Below are positions 5,421-5,502 of a DNA stretch of 5,502 nucleotides, piece after piece. Every line of letters begins with the position of its first letter. The stretch's first letter is position 1. Made by a program: the position numbers and the translations under genes. The notes beneath the pieces were generated by a model, which had not been told where the DNA came from, made no database searches, and saw only the letters and a list, made by a program, of their open reading frames with translations. Origin of the DNA: JAGLQA01 sp023135565 (GTDB lineage: Bacteria; Acidobacteriota; Aminicenantia; UBA2199); NCBI GenBank assembly GCA_030639305.1, contig DAOWCY010000313.1, positions 1 to 5,502 of the forward strand, in the 5' to 3' direction.

Positions 5421-5430
5421 GGAGTAAAAA

Positions 5431-5502
5431 ATGAATCAAGAAAGAAGTAGAGACTTAGAAAAAACCAAATGGCGTGTGTTATCACACATATTTGAAGGGG
5501 CG
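5431..5502 (+). CDS. Partial CDS, probable transposase N-terminus
   Basis: Only the first 24 codons are present, beginning MNQERSRDLEKTKWRVLS and ending HIFEGA at the window edge. AAGGAG (5419-5424) lies six bases before the ATG, supporting translation. The piece is charged and probably helical, and could lead into an N-terminal helix-turn-helix as in several transposase families. No catalytic residue is in view, so the product is inferred mainly from the IS-like DNA upstream. It could equally be a small DNA-binding regulator. Confidence 0.5.
   Translation, partial: MNQERSRDLEKTKWRVLSHIFEGA

Larger units (their letters stand above)
5370..5502 (+). mobile_element. Left end of a probable insertion sequence (continues beyond the window)
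   Basis: The sequence changes abruptly at about 5370 to TGGACCCTTAAAATTGGACA. TGGAC appears twice, 14 bases apart (5370 and 5384), a pattern like transposase binding sites at IS ends. It is followed by a 10-bp inverted repeat and a new gene with a good ribosome binding site. The start of a short, polar reading frame so close to such an end suggests a transposase, perhaps of an IS481- or ISNCY-like group. That family is a guess from memory of similar ends. The right end and any target duplication lie outside the window. Confidence 0.5.

Overview
The window looks like bacterial chromosomal DNA from a Gram-negative-type carbohydrate degrader whose lineage I cannot fix. The evidence is an exported glycoside hydrolase family 2 (GH2) beta-galactosidase with a signal peptide, an exported tetratricopeptide (TPR) protein, AGGAGG-type ribosome binding sites, and intergenic DNA crowded with short hairpin-forming repeats. 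Base composition is uneven: the TPR gene is rich in A and T, the beta-galactosidase is balanced, and the repeats are very GC-rich. No gene here identifies the phylum.

Layout. Positions 1-43 hold at most the last codons of a plus-strand gene, followed by a rho-independent terminator (44-81). Two tandem copies of a hairpin repeat (138-248) abut and overlap the 3' end of a 1102-residue beta-galactosidase on the minus strand (225-3533). A 440-bp divergent intergenic region (3534-3973) carries its leader, a near-consensus promoter, more repeat copies and a plus-strand promoter. An exported TPR protein follows on the plus strand (3974-5380). The window ends in the left end of a probable insertion sequence (IS) (about 5370-5502), with the first 24 codons of its likely transposase.

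How the parts work together. The beta-galactosidase would release terminal beta-galactose from oligosaccharides or glycans in the periplasm or outside the cell. The TPR protein is probably a protein-interaction scaffold of the envelope, and nothing ties it functionally to the enzyme. The two are divergently transcribed from separate promoters.

The most interesting feature is a family of modular repeats. Its core is a GCCGC-GRA-GCGGC hairpin plus CTTATAGGCT, followed by a second hairpin whose stem sequence differs in every copy while pairing is kept. The family occurs in tandem on both sides of the beta-galactosidase. It supplies that gene's last seven codons and stop, and a related element sits in frame inside the catalytic domain, adding about 26 residues. 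This resembles the protein-invading palindromic elements known from Rickettsia, although I cannot say whether this particular family has been described.
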